Shown here piece after piece: positions 33,557 through 42,847 of a stretch of DNA of 64,000 nucleotides. The translations under genes and the position numbers were made by a program. A model generated the notes under the pieces. The model saw only the letters and a program-made list of their open reading frames with translations. It was not told where the DNA came from and did no database searches. Positions within the stretch are counted from its first letter, which is position 1; every line of letters starts with the position of its first letter. This stretch comes from Candidatus Riflebacteria bacterium HGW-Riflebacteria-1 (GTDB taxonomy: Bacteria; Muiribacteriota; Ozemobacteria; Ozemobacterales; Ozemobacteraceae), in contig PGYB01000024.1 of assembly GCA_002839445.1 (NCBI GenBank), positions 38,164-102,163 of the forward strand. Reading direction: 5' to 3'.

Positions 33557-36142
33557 TCAACTGTTGCGGGCATTCTTGCGCAGTTTGGACTCAAGCTGTT
33601 TAGCGACGGTGATATCTGAACAGGTGATCACCACCCCGTCAATAACGTTCTCAAGAGTGCGATATGGCATGATGCGAATCAAAAACCAGCGATTGTCACG
33701 CGTAGGAATCGGGTTCTCGCGAAAAATCAGAGTCCTGAGAACTTCGCGCACATCATCGGTAAAGCCAGGGTAATCGAGATCCATGTTAACATCGGTAATT
33801 GGCCGACCCACATCGCCAGGTATCAGCTTGAATATCTTGGCCACCTGCGGCGTAAAACGCCTTATTTTAAGCGCGCTGTCGAGGAAAAGGATAGCAATGT
33901 CAGTGCTGTCGAGCAGATTTTTCATGTCGTTGCTCGTCTCCGACAATTCCTCGACCTTGGCCTGCAGTTCCTGATTAACCGTCTGCAGCTCTTCGTTCAG
34001 AGATTGCATTTCCTCTTTTGACGTGGTCAGCTCTTCATTGGTCGACTGCAGCTCTTCGTTGGTCGACTGCAGCTCCTCGTTAGTCGAGCGCAGTTCCTCC
34101 TGGGAGGTCTGCATCTCTTCACGCGAAGACTGTATCTCATGACGAAGCTGCTCGATCTCTTTCGTCAGCTCAGCTGCTCTGGCAGAGGGTGCACTTGCAC
34201 GCCGACCCGGACGGGATGCCGTTGCAACTGCCGGTGGCGGGGCATCGGTAAAAATCATAAGAAAAAGACCACGCAGCGCTTCTGGCTCTGAAACTGGCAT
34301 AACTTCGATATCTACAGCATGATTTTCGCCATCGCCGCCCACAACCAGGTTTTTTACGACAACCGGTTGTCCGCTTCTGACAGCCTTCTGAAAAGCACCG
34401 ACCATTTCATAGCGCAGACCTTCGCGGGCCATCGCGAAAATGCTCCAGTTTGCTTTTCCAGCAGCAGGCTCAAGAAATCTACCGGTTCTGCCATTGATAT
34501 AGACGATATCGCCCTTGTCGTTGGTCAGAACCGCAGGCGGAGAAAACCTTTGCAACAGCAGCACTTCGGCGAGTTCCTGCAAATTGCCGCCGCCCGTACC
34601 GGCCGACTGTGCTGTCTTCGAAGAATCCCGCGCCGCCGAGAAAGCCGACGGGAAATCGACTGGACGTTCATCGAGACTTGCCTCATGTCGTCGGTATAAG
34701 CGCGCCTTGCCATCAATGGCTCGAAACAGATGAGTGAAGTTGCCTATAGACTCTGAATTTCCGAGCAGCAGGCAGCCGCCGGGGTTTATGCTGTAGTGAA
34801 AAAGCGGCATAAGTTTTCGTTGCAATTCAGGTGCGAGGTAGATCAGCAAATTTCGGCAACTCAGCAGGTCGAGCTTGGTGAAAGGCGGATCCATGATGCA
34901 GTTTTGCGGGGCAAAGATCACCATTTCGCGAATTGCCTTGGCAATCTGATAGCCGCTGTCGGTTTTAACGAAAAAACGCTCCAGACGTTCAGGCGAGACG
35001 TCGGCGGCGATGCTTTCGTTAAACATTCCGGAGCGCGCCTTATCGATGGCATCAGCGTCGAGGTCGGTGGCGAAAATCTGCAACCGGCAGCCTCTTACCG
35101 TCTTCATCGCCTCCACTGCTTCCTTGAAAACTATTGCCAGCGAATAGGCTTCCTCACCGCTGGCACATCCCGGCACCCAGGCACGCAGTGTTTTTTCTGG
35201 TGCGCGACCGGAAATGAGTTCTGGTATAATTTCATTTTTCAACTTGTCCCATATCTGAGGATCTCTGAAAAAGCTGGTGACACCGATCAGCAGTTCCTTG
35301 AAAAGAAGCTTTCCTTCCTGCGGATTCTCGCGCAAAAACTTTACGTAATCGGAAAGTTCCTTGATGAGGTGAATGCCCATGCGACGCTCAATACGGCGCG
35401 ACATCGTGTTCTGCTTATATAGCGAAAAGTCGTGTCCGGTTTGCGCCCTTAGAATCAATGCCACCTTTTCGACCCATCCCCGGGCTTTGCTGGCATCGTT
35501 TGGGGCCAGCAGAGGGGTATGCTGCTCATAGGCAATAATCTTCGCCGGGAGCTCTTCAGCAGGAGCGACCACATCAGCCAGGCCTGCTTCGATAGCGCTG
35601 CGCGGCATGCCATCGAATTTGGCCGATTCCGGCGACTGCACGAAAACAACCCCGGCATTTTCCTTGATCTCCTGCAGGCCATGCGTGCCATCGGAACCCA
35701 TGCCGGAAAGTATGACGCCAATACTGCGTTCCTGCTGGTCCTGTGCTACCGATTTGAAAAAGAAGTCGATCGGCAGGCGAAGTCCATGTGCCCCGGAAGG
35801 CTCAAGCAAATGCAGCATCCCGTTCAAAAGAGACATGTCGCGGTTGGGCGGGATCACGTAAACGTGATCAGGCAGAACTTTTAGCCGGTCAGTAACCTGC
35901 TTTACCGGCATGGGAGTCGCCCGCTGCAGAAGTTCCGGCAAAAGCCCCTGGCGGTTCGGGTCAAGGTGCTGAACGACAACAAACGCCATTCCGCTGTTTA
36001 CCGGCACTGAGCGCAGAAAAATATCGAGCGCCTCCAGGCCACCGGCTGACGCGCCAATAGCCACAACTGGAAACTTCGGGCAGGTGCCTGCCGCTACTGT
36101 TTTTTTAGAACGCACTGCCGCGGTGACGACCTTTTTTGTCAT
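33557..36142 (-). CDS. CheB-CheR-PAS fusion protein
   Basis: 861 residues. First a CheB-type methylesterase domain (~25-215) with the Ser nucleophile in IGASAGGLEA (Ser32), the His in VVQHLDP and the Asp in SGMGSDGTHG. Then a CheR-type methyltransferase (~230-490) with the SAM-binding VPGCASGEEAYSLA. A PAS-like region follows, then a regular coiled coil (~650-740) made of repeated S-T-N-E-E-L-Q heptads, and a final PAS domain. Such fusions act on receptor glutamates or serve as non-chemotaxis signalling scaffolds; no chemoreceptor or CheA is nearby here, so classical chemotaxis is not supported. The start overlaps the stop of the upstream response regulator by one base (TGATG), so it is the third gene of one operon. 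Confidence 0.9.
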   Translation of the reverse strand: MTKKVVTAAVRSKKTVAAGTCPKFPVVAIGASAGGLEALDIFLRSVPVNSGMAFVVVQHLDPNRQGLLPELLQRATPMPVKQVTDRLKVLPDHVYVIPPNRDMSLLNGMLHLLEPSGAHGLRLPIDFFFKSVAQDQQERSIGVILSGMGSDGTHGLQEIKENAGVVFVQSPESAKFDGMPRSAIEAGLADVVAPAEELPAKIIAYEQHTPLLAPNDASKARGWVEKVALILRAQTGHDFSLYKQNTMSRRIERRMGIHLIKELSDYVKFLRENPQEGKLLFKELLIGVTSFFRDPQIWDKLKNEIIPELISGRAPEKTLRAWVPGCASGEEAYSLAIVFKEAVEAMKTVRGCRLQIFATDLDADAIDKARSGMFNESIAADVSPERLERFFVKTDSGYQIAKAIREMVIFAPQNCIMDPPFTKLDLLSCRNLLIYLAPELQRKLMPLFHYSINPGGCLLLGNSESIGNFTHLFRAIDGKARLYRRHEASLDERPVDFPSAFSAARDSSKTAQSAGTGGGNLQELAEVLLLQRFSPPAVLTNDKGDIVYINGRTGRFLEPAAGKANWSIFAMAREGLRYEMVGAFQKAVRSGQPVVVKNLVVGGDGENHAVDIEVMPVSEPEALRGLFLMIFTDAPPPAVATASRPGRRASAPSARAAELTKEIEQLRHEIQSSREEMQTSQEELRSTNEELQSTNEELQSTNEELTTSKEEMQSLNEELQTVNQELQAKVEELSETSNDMKNLLDSTDIAILFLDSALKIRRFTPQVAKIFKLIPGDVGRPITDVNMDLDYPGFTDDVREVLRTLIFRENPIPTRDNRWFLIRIMPYRTLENVIDGVVITCSDITVAKQLESKLRKNARNS

Positions 36143-36786
36143 CAGATCAGCCCTTTCTGGATGGCGAACTGAACCAGAGATGCAACATTCTTTGAGCCCA
36201 ATTTCTCAGAAAGATTGGCGCGATGATTTTCGACCGTATGAATGCTGATCTCCAGATCATTTGCAACCTCTTTATTGGTCATTCCCCTGGCGATCATGGC
36301 AAGGATCTGCTTCTCTCTCTTGGTAAGAACCTCTATGGATTGAAGATTGACGCTATCCATGTTGTTGAGCTGCCGCTCCGCCAGCAGATTACTCACTGAT
36401 GGTGAAACATAGATTTTTCCGCTCAGGATTTTCTGGATAGCCCGGCATAATTCATCCCCGGCGTCTTCTTTCGACATAAAGCCTGCGGCCCCGAGATTTT
36501 TTGCCTTCTCGAAATGGGTGAAATCGTTCAGCATCGAAAGCATGAGTACCTTGACGTGAGGAAACCGGCTTGTTATCTCTTTCAGAGCAGTCAGACCATC
36601 CATTTCAGGCATGGCGATATCGAGCACTACCAGGTCGCAGCTAACCTTCTTGAGCATTGCGAGAAGATCTACTCCGTTACTGGCTTCACCAACGATCTTC
36701 CATTCGGGATACTCTTCAATTACGGCTTTAAGGCCTTCGCGAAGAAGGCTGTGATCGTCGACCAGAATAATTTTACATTCTATCAT
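36142..36786 (-). CDS. NarL/FixJ-type response regulator
   Basis: 214 residues. The receiver domain (1-~120) has the acidic pair Asp10-Asp11, phospho-acceptor Asp56 in LDIAMPEMDG and the conserved Ser/Thr and Lys further on (though the usual Lys is in FMSKEDAG). A LuxR-type helix-turn-helix (~150-214) has LTKREKQILAMIARGMTNKE and TVENHRANLSEKLG. It should bind DNA when phosphorylated by the kinase encoded just upstream, whose gene overlaps it by 4 bases (ATGA). The target genes are unknown; the operon itself is a natural candidate. Confidence 0.92.
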   Translation of the reverse strand: MIECKIILVDDHSLLREGLKAVIEEYPEWKIVGEASNGVDLLAMLKKVSCDLVVLDIAMPEMDGLTALKEITSRFPHVKVLMLSMLNDFTHFEKAKNLGAAGFMSKEDAGDELCRAIQKILSGKIYVSPSVSNLLAERQLNNMDSVNLQSIEVLTKREKQILAMIARGMTNKEVANDLEISIHTVENHRANLSEKLGSKNVASLVQFAIQKGLI

Positions 36787-38588
36787 ACCACTTTTTTCTC
36801 CTTGATCGGTATCGTTACCTTGAGTAGGGTGCCTTTGCCCTTGTGAGATTCAATGCTCAGTTTGCCATTAATAAGTGCCGCCTGCTGTTTCATAAGGGCC
36901 AGCCCGAGGCCCTTTGCGGTAGATGTCAGCGAAGGATCAAACCCTTTGCCGTTGTCGCGAACCGCAAGAGTAAAGACCGTCTTCTTTATAACGACATTGA
37001 CTCGCACCCGGGTCGCCTTTGAGTGTTTCTGGATATTCTGCAGCGCTTCCTGAAGAATGCGATAGATAATGATATCCTTCTCTTTGAAGCTTGCCTGATC
37101 CACGTCATTATGAAAAAATCGGACCTGCAAGTGCTCTGTCATTGCTGACTCAACCAGCTCTTTGATTGCCGGAATAAGGCCGACATATTTTAAACCTGGC
37201 GGTGAAAGCTTGTGTGCGAGAGATCTGGTATCGCTGATGATCTTGTCGAGTTGCGCCCGGATTTTGTCGAAAACAGTTCGCATCAGGCGATTGTCTTCAG
37301 GTAGAGCAGAAGATGTGACAACCGTAAAAAGCTTTAAGGCAATGAGAGCCTGACCGAATTCAGAATGAAGCACCTGCGAAATCCGGCTTCTTTCTTCTTC
37401 CTGAGCCACGATTATTCGCCGCGGCAAATCCTGAAGCGAGGCAAACAAAAGGTTGTGACTGGTAATGTCTCTCTCGGTTGATGCGATAGCGACAATTTTT
37501 CCATCCTGAACCATCCGGGTGAACTTTAAGCAGACATCCAGAACGCTGCCATCTCTGGCAATTCGCTTGGTTTCGAATGGTTTAACCAGAACACCGGCGC
37601 TGATCTCACTGAGCAGATGACTTGTCTGGTGTTTAAGACGGGCAGGAACGAGGTCGAATACTGACATTTTTACCGCCTCGGCGGCCGGATAACCGTACAT
37701 TTTTTCTGCCATCTGGTTCCAGGCCTTGATGTTTCCCTGCAAATCCATTAAACAAACGGCATCGTTTGAATCATCGATAACCGTGATCAAGCGTTGCCGG
37801 TAAGTGTCTTCATCGACCAGAAAGCCAACATTCTGCAAATCCTCATGTCGGACTGCCTCGAATGGATGTTCCGCCAGGTTCTCTGCCCGGCAAGGCTCTC
37901 CGAGCTTGACGCCACGATTTCTCGCCGCCCGGTTCGCGACAATTACCTTCCGGTCACTGTCGACAAGAACTGCCGATTGTGGCAACAGATTCAGAAGCAT
38001 CTCATTGCGATCGGCACTCTCTTTTAGAGCTATTACACTCAGTTTGCTTTCGTTTATATTGCTGAACGAGATGCGGATCTCGGTGCGGCCGTTTTCTTCA
38101 CTGCAGATCGCCATGCTCTCAAGAAGAGCATAAAATGGCTTTTCAGCAGTTTTTTTGAGTTTCAGCTCGCATGATTCATGAACTTCACTTTTGCGCACCT
38201 TCGCAAGGTGGAAATACAGAATATCCTGGAATTCCGGATCAACAAAATCGGTAAACTGGCGATGCATAATTTGCGACTTCTCGACACCAAGAAGCCTGGC
38301 GGCAGTCAAGTTCGCTTCGACGATTTTTGAATTCTCTTCGAGGGTAAGGTAGCCAACCGGTGCGAACTCATACAGGTCGGTATACTTTGCCTGAATGCGT
38401 TCGGCATTGGCACGTGCCAGACGCAGATCTTCGTTCTGCATTTCGAGCTCAATCTGGTGAATATGCAGCTCTTCGATGAGCCTTTCCGGGGTCATTGTCG
38501 AAGCATCGACGATGGGGTCTGGAGTTTTTTCCAGAAACTTCACAACACGGCTGCGCAGCGTGTTTGTGGCCACAAGATTTTTTTTCAT
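36783..38588 (-). CDS. NarX-like PAS histidine kinase (HisKA_3)
   Basis: 601 residues from ATG 38588, chosen for its GAGGA; the frame is open to 38645. No membrane helix. It starts with a module containing HIHQIELEMQNEDL shared with the hybrid kinase, followed by PAS domains (~50-170, ~185-250 and ~255-375). The dimerisation/phosphoacceptor region (ERSRISQVLHSEFGQALIAL) has the acceptor His in L-H-S-E-F-G-Q, where NarX-like kinases have L-H-D. The ATPase domain has ALQNIQKHSKATRVRV and VRDNGKGFDP, and ends GKGTLLKVTIPI. It pairs with the NarL-type regulator in the same operon. A TATAAT-like box lies upstream on the minus strand at about 38660-38655, without a good -35. Confidence 0.9.
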   Translation of the reverse strand: MKKNLVATNTLRSRVVKFLEKTPDPIVDASTMTPERLIEELHIHQIELEMQNEDLRLARANAERIQAKYTDLYEFAPVGYLTLEENSKIVEANLTAARLLGVEKSQIMHRQFTDFVDPEFQDILYFHLAKVRKSEVHESCELKLKKTAEKPFYALLESMAICSEENGRTEIRISFSNINESKLSVIALKESADRNEMLLNLLPQSAVLVDSDRKVIVANRAARNRGVKLGEPCRAENLAEHPFEAVRHEDLQNVGFLVDEDTYRQRLITVIDDSNDAVCLMDLQGNIKAWNQMAEKMYGYPAAEAVKMSVFDLVPARLKHQTSHLLSEISAGVLVKPFETKRIARDGSVLDVCLKFTRMVQDGKIVAIASTERDITSHNLLFASLQDLPRRIIVAQEEERSRISQVLHSEFGQALIALKLFTVVTSSALPEDNRLMRTVFDKIRAQLDKIISDTRSLAHKLSPPGLKYVGLIPAIKELVESAMTEHLQVRFFHNDVDQASFKEKDIIIYRILQEALQNIQKHSKATRVRVNVVIKKTVFTLAVRDNGKGFDPSLTSTAKGLGLALMKQQAALINGKLSIESHKGKGTLLKVTIPIKEKKVV

Positions 38589-38861
38589 GAGTTCCTCACC
38601 CCCATCCCCTCCCGATCTACCTGCCTCAATATGAGCAGTCGGCAAAGCTTAAGGATTATAATAATTTCGATGAATAAAGGGTGATTGATCTGGCCTTTAT
38701 CTAAGTTTTAATTCGCAGTTATCTTGCCAGACATTAACTCTTTTGCAGATTGCAGGTACATCTTAGCACAGCTAATAACAAACAGGTTAGCTAATTAAAC
38801 AAATGCTGTCTGAATGCATTTTCCATCCAGATAAATAAAGACAATTAATCCGCCAGAACCA

Positions 38862-39016
38862 CAGCAATTCTCGGCGAGAAATATAAACTGTGCCAACCCG
38901 AGGTAATATCGCACGGACAATTCTCATTCTGTGTTTTGATGCCTGCTCAAACTTCTCGAAAAATCTGCGTTAATCATTGTAATCCGCGGTTTTTCCCTTT
39001 TAACCGAGAATTGCTG
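38862..39016. repeat. Element bounded by 13-base inverted repeat, copy 2
   Basis: CAGCAATTCTCGG (38862-38874) and CCGAGAATTGCTG (39004-39016) enclose ~130 bases. The bases just inside the ends (CGAG on one side, TTAA on the other) match copy 1 at 33337-33525 only if one copy is turned round, so the two are inverted relative to each other. Their interiors differ. The surrounding gap 38589-39223 has no gene that I can support. Confidence 0.65.
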
Positions 39017-39223
39017 CAAAACCATGCATTGAGAGCCCGGAAACTTCAACCGCAAAATTTGTCAGAGTTCTAGTGTCAATCTATCATTTTTTTGAACATT
39101 TCAGAGGATTTTACCTGGAGCAAAACAGCGGTATTCTTGTATCACCACCAGAAAAAAGCGCTTTACATGCAGCCAAAATGAGAACGGCAGATGCAAACGC
39201 AGAGGTGAGAAGGAGAAAAGCAA

Positions 39224-39550
39224 ATGAGTATCAAAGGCTTGCTGTTTTTAGGATTTTGCGCAATTGCTGTCGCGGGAGTTCTTTTGTTAACCGGCTGTTG
39301 CAACAAGACCGGCACTGTAGTCAACCCTGCAGCCGGCCCAGCTGAAAAAGCCGGTGCCGCACTGGACAAAGCCGTCCAGACAACCGGCGACGAAGCCAGA
39401 AGACTCGCAGAAAAAGCCAGCACTGAAGCCAGAGAGGCTGCCGGCAAAGCGATCAATACAACCGGTGAAGTGCTCGAAAAAGCAGGCACCGGGTTGGCCA
39501 AGACCGGCGCCGATTTGCAGGAAAGCCAGAACAAGGAAGCAAACCCATGA
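39224..39550 (+). CDS. Small alanine-rich lipoprotein
   Basis: 108 residues. The signal peptide MSIKGLLFLGFCAIAVAGVL ends with the lipobox LLTGC. The mature part is a charged amphipathic helix rich in Ala, Glu and Lys with an 11-residue-like periodicity (EKAGAALDKAVQTTGDEARR ...), as in LEA- or apolipoprotein-like proteins. GAAGGAG precedes the ATG at good spacing. It is the first gene of a short operon with the CBM48 and BON genes, which points to an envelope-stress role (inference). Confidence 0.75.
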   Translation: MSIKGLLFLGFCAIAVAGVLLLTGCCNKTGTVVNPAAGPAEKAGAALDKAVQTTGDEARRLAEKASTEAREAAGKAINTTGEVLEKAGTGLAKTGADLQESQNKEANP

Positions 39551-39609
39551 CTCGAAATTGCCACATTCGCTGGACGCATGTGGAGCAAATTAAAAAAGGA
39601 GTAGAGATA

Positions 39610-39984
39610 ATGACGGTAGAGGACAAGAAGCAAAAGAAGCGAGTAAATTTCTGGATCGCGGCGGCCCCGGGCAGCCAGGTTTCTGTTGCCGGAACTTTCA
39701 ACAATTGGGATCCGAAGGCGAACCCGATGAAAGATCAATCCGGCAAAGGGTATTTCAAGACGGACATGCTTGTTCCCGCGGGACAGCATGAATACAAATT
39801 CGTGGTCAACGGCGAATGGAAAACTGATCCGTCTTGCCAGAAACTTGTTCCAGGGCCATTTGGTTCTGAGAACTGCGTGCTGCAAATCGCTAAGGAATTT
39901 AAAGTATCTGAATCGACCCATTCTGGGAAACTCCCCAACAAACCTGAAAAATCAAAGGATGTAGAATTATGCAGAAAAAAGTAA
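39610..39984 (+). CDS. CBM48/AMPK-type glycogen-binding domain protein
   Basis: 124 residues. A single carbohydrate-binding module is recognisable: VSVAGTFNNWDPKANPMKDQ followed by GQHEYKFVVNGEW, with the Trp residues that stack on alpha-glucan chains in AMPK-beta and isoamylase N-terminal domains. No catalytic domain is attached and no signal peptide, so it is probably a cytoplasmic glycogen-binding or regulatory protein. I start at 39610, after AAGGAG; the frame is open to 39547, overlapping the lipoprotein gene. The C-terminal end is Lys-rich, and the gene overlaps the next one by 16 bases, so all three are likely co-translated. Confidence 0.85.
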   Translation: MTVEDKKQKKRVNFWIAAAPGSQVSVAGTFNNWDPKANPMKDQSGKGYFKTDMLVPAGQHEYKFVVNGEWKTDPSCQKLVPGPFGSENCVLQIAKEFKVSESTHSGKLPNKPEKSKDVELCRKK

Positions 39985-40748
39985 ATAGTTCGACTTCGAA
40001 TGCCACAGCGAAAGCGCCTTTTACCGATCTCGCCGGCAAGCCCAGCTCACCAGAAATCGACAAAAAAATTGTTTCGACTTTCAAAAACTCCTACGTTTAC
40101 AAGACCTTTCTAACTGAGGATTCGGTAGAAGCTACAGCAAAAAACGGCATTGTGACTTTGACTGGAACTGTGGAAGATGAATCCCATAAGTCATTGGCAC
40201 AGGAAACCATAGCTCGCGTTCAGGGAGTTATTCGCGTTGACAATCAGCTGGTTACGCCTTCAGAAGCAGCAGCCGAAAACGCTGACTTATGGATTGCGCG
40301 CAAGGTAAAGCTCAGTCTCATCTTTCACTTTCATGTCAGCGCTATGGCGACTACCGTTGAGGTAAAAGATCGCGTAGTAACACTGAAGGGTGAAGCTACG
40401 AGCATGGCTCAAAAAGAGTTAACTTCGGAGTATGCCGGCGACATTGAAGGCGTAAAAGCGGTCCTCAATGAGATGACTGTTGCTAAAACCCCGCAACCGG
40501 CTAAACGCAGTGCTGATGAAAGAATGGACGATGCATCACTCTTCGCGCAAGTTTATTCTGCATTGCTGATTCATCGCTCAACCAGCGCCATGAAAACCTC
40601 TGTCGAAATCAGAGATGGCGTGGTTTCACTGACCGGCATTGTCAAGAATCCCGCTGAAAAGGCTCTGGTCACCAAAATAGTGTCAGACATCCATGGTGTT
40701 ACCAGCGTGAATAACCAGATGACAATAGAAGAACAGAGAACCATCTAG
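39969..40748 (+). CDS. Triple BON-domain protein
   Basis: 259 residues with three BON repeats: ~30-98 (VEATAKNGIVTLTGTVEDES, then GVIRVDNQL), ~105-172 (VEVKDRVVTLKGEATSMAQK, GVKAVLNEM) and ~188-255 (VEIRDGVVSLTGIVKNPAEK, GVTSVNNQM). Each has the V-x-L-x-G-x-V turn and a conserved glycine. BON domains bind phospholipid or other membrane components (OsmY, DolP). Unlike OsmY, no signal peptide is seen, so the place of action is unclear. It is the last gene of the operon, followed by a strong terminator. Confidence 0.88.
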   Translation: MQKKVNSSTSNATAKAPFTDLAGKPSSPEIDKKIVSTFKNSYVYKTFLTEDSVEATAKNGIVTLTGTVEDESHKSLAQETIARVQGVIRVDNQLVTPSEAAAENADLWIARKVKLSLIFHFHVSAMATTVEVKDRVVTLKGEATSMAQKELTSEYAGDIEGVKAVLNEMTVAKTPQPAKRSADERMDDASLFAQVYSALLIHRSTSAMKTSVEIRDGVVSLTGIVKNPAEKALVTKIVSDIHGVTSVNNQMTIEEQRTI

Positions 40749-40761
40749 TACACCTGATTTT

Positions 40762-40800
40762 GACCGGCGCGTATCCTCTGTACGCGCCGGTCTTTTTTTT
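40762..40800 (+). terminator. Intrinsic terminator after the BON gene
   Basis: A perfect 12-base GC-rich stem (GACCGGCGCGTA with TACGCGCCGGTC, loop TCCTCTG) is followed directly by eight T. Strong on the plus strand only; the opposite side lacks a T-run. Confidence 0.95.
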
Positions 40801-40833
40801 GCAAAATTACTGGCGGGGGGCTTTGAGTCCGCC

Positions 40834-42657
40834 TCAGTTTCGACCCGGAACGGCATCTGGTAGTGCGGCAGAGGCATTCTTATCCGGGGTCGCGACTGAA
40901 GTTTGCGGAACCAACCGTCCGACTGGCAACTGCGGCGCAGGCACAGGAGATGGTTCTGGAGACGGAGCTGGAGCTGGAGCTGGAGCTTGAGCTGGAGCAG
41001 AAACTGGAGCTGGAGCAGAAACTGGAGCTGAAGCTGGAGCTGAAGCTGGAGCTGAAGCCGGAGCTGGAGATGGAGATGGAGATAGGGCTTGAGAGGGAGA
41101 TGCTGCTGAAACTGGTTGTTGAATAGAAGCTGGTTTTTCTGCCAGTTGGGCAAGTGCGGCCAATTCTGCCGGTGCGACAGGTGGAACGGCGGCCTGCGGC
41201 AGATCCGGCTGCGGGGGCTGGATTGCAGCTGGTTGCGAAACCGGGGTTGGTTGTGGCACCGGCGTTGGTTGAGGGTCTGGCGCTTGCTGCGGCAACGCCG
41301 TTGATTGCGGCACCGTATTTGCTTGAGGCTCTGGCGCTGGTTGTGGGTCTGGCGCTGGCGTTGGTTGAGGCACCGTCGTTGGTTGTGGAACTGTCGTTGG
41401 CTGTGGCAAAGGCGTTGGTTGTGGCACTGGTGCTGGCCGAGGAACTGGTGCTGGTTGTGCAACGATGGTTGGCTGATGGAGAGGTGTTGGCTGCGGAACT
41501 TGTGTTGGTTGCGGAACCGGGCTTGGTTGTGGAACTATTGTTGGTTGTGGCGGCGTTGTTGGTTGTGGTAGTGGCTCCGGCTGCGGAACTGGTGTTGGTT
41601 GCGGCACTGGCATTGGTTGATGATCTGGCGTTGGTTGCGGAACGGGCGTTGGCTGTGGCACTGGTAATGGTTGCGGCACCGTAGTTGGTTGCGGATCTGG
41701 TGCTGGCTGTGGCACTGGCGTTGGTTGTGGTACTGGCGATGGTTGCGGAACTGGTGCTGGTTGAGAAACCAGAAAAATTTGCTGAACCGGAGCTGGCTGG
41801 GCAGCTGGAGCGGGCTGAGTAACTGGAGCTGGTTGAGCAACTGGAACTGGTTGAGGAGCCACAATTTGTTTCGGTGTCATATCGGGCTGTGGCTCAGGAG
41901 TTGAATGAGGCTCTCTCTCAGGTTGCGGTTCTTTAGCCGGATCGGGGTTGCGGACCGGGCGAGGTTCATGAGTTGGATCAGGTTTATGTGTCGGATGAGG
42001 TTTATGGGTTGGATGGGGTTTATGGGTCGAATGAGGTTTATGGCCCGAATGGGATTTATGGGTCGAATGGGGCTTATCTGATGGCTGTGAGGGCATCATA
42101 AATTGCTGAATCAATACGGGTTGAGGAGCCACAGGCGCTTCAGTAGAGACATCTGGTTTCGACTTTGGTCGCGCCGGAGAAAGATCTTTCTCGCGTGTGA
42201 CTGCCATTAGATCGTCTTTAGAAGGCGTTTCCCTGAACTCACACCGGCTCCAGACGTTTTCGAATTCCACCCTGTTATTATTTTTATCAAGATACTTAAC
42301 ACAAATTGAGTAGAGCAGTTTGTAGAAGTCACCGATGAGATCGGGAGCATCACGATAACAGTTGGCAATCTTTTCGAAAGTCGCGTCTGCCTCTGTTTCA
42401 ACAGCCTTTTTTTGCACTTTGCTGCTAATACAATCAGCCAGCTTTTTCCCTGACATAACCTCGCGCAATTTAGGGTGTTTATCGCCGAGATACTCCGAAG
42501 AGGCCTTAACCAGTCTCTTGAACAGCCCGGCAAAATGCTTTTCAAGCTCCATACTGTCAGTATATTCATAAGATTTGAACTGAGATTCATCCATGAACCC
42601 CAGTAACCTTAAATATGCCTTGATGACAAGATCAATTTCCTGTCGCATGTCTTCCAT
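40834..42657 (-). CDS. Proline-rich repeat protein with helical N-terminal domain
   Basis: 607 residues from ATG 42657, which follows an ideal AGGAGGGAATAT. The N-terminal ~165 residues are helical and globular (EIDLVIKAYLRLLGFMDESQ ...) with no family I recognise. Then a His/Lys/Pro tract of H-K-P-H-P-T units (~195-240) and a very long tract of P-V-P-Q-P-T and P-A-P-Q-P-like units (~265-500), then Ala/Ser/Pro repeats to the end. There is no signal peptide, so this is probably a cytoplasmic protein with an extended polyproline arm, a scaffold or linker (inference). The nucleotide repeat makes this locus prone to length change. It runs opposite to the BON operon and converges on its terminator. 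Confidence 0.75.
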   Translation of the reverse strand: MEDMRQEIDLVIKAYLRLLGFMDESQFKSYEYTDSMELEKHFAGLFKRLVKASSEYLGDKHPKLREVMSGKKLADCISSKVQKKAVETEADATFEKIANCYRDAPDLIGDFYKLLYSICVKYLDKNNNRVEFENVWSRCEFRETPSKDDLMAVTREKDLSPARPKSKPDVSTEAPVAPQPVLIQQFMMPSQPSDKPHSTHKSHSGHKPHSTHKPHPTHKPHPTHKPDPTHEPRPVRNPDPAKEPQPEREPHSTPEPQPDMTPKQIVAPQPVPVAQPAPVTQPAPAAQPAPVQQIFLVSQPAPVPQPSPVPQPTPVPQPAPDPQPTTVPQPLPVPQPTPVPQPTPDHQPMPVPQPTPVPQPEPLPQPTTPPQPTIVPQPSPVPQPTQVPQPTPLHQPTIVAQPAPVPRPAPVPQPTPLPQPTTVPQPTTVPQPTPAPDPQPAPEPQANTVPQSTALPQQAPDPQPTPVPQPTPVSQPAAIQPPQPDLPQAAVPPVAPAELAALAQLAEKPASIQQPVSAASPSQALSPSPSPAPASAPASAPASAPVSAPAPVSAPAQAPAPAPAPSPEPSPVPAPQLPVGRLVPQTSVATPDKNASAALPDAVPGRN

Positions 42658-42847
42658 ATATTCCCTCCTGCTCACAAATTTCCTCACTGCAGCGAGCGTT
42701 ATCGCTACATAGTTCGCTGTTGACACTCTTTTTCATTTTCACATGAACTGCAAAGTAGAAAAATCCTCCATATTCGCTGCTAATGTAGTCACTAATTATG
42801 ATTTTAAGAGAAATTTCTGTTGTAAATACTTGCTGAACACAGGCTGA

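Noticed and set aside
40762..40792. Bidirectional terminator also serving the proline-rich gene
   Set aside because: On the minus strand the stem is followed by AAAATC rather than a T-run, so only the plus-strand role is supported.
41154..41684. Long plus-strand ORFs rich in Leu/Val or Trp opposite the proline-rich gene
   Set aside because: They are the complement of the P-Q-P codon repeats; the minus frame has a perfect Shine-Dalgarno and a normal N-terminal domain.
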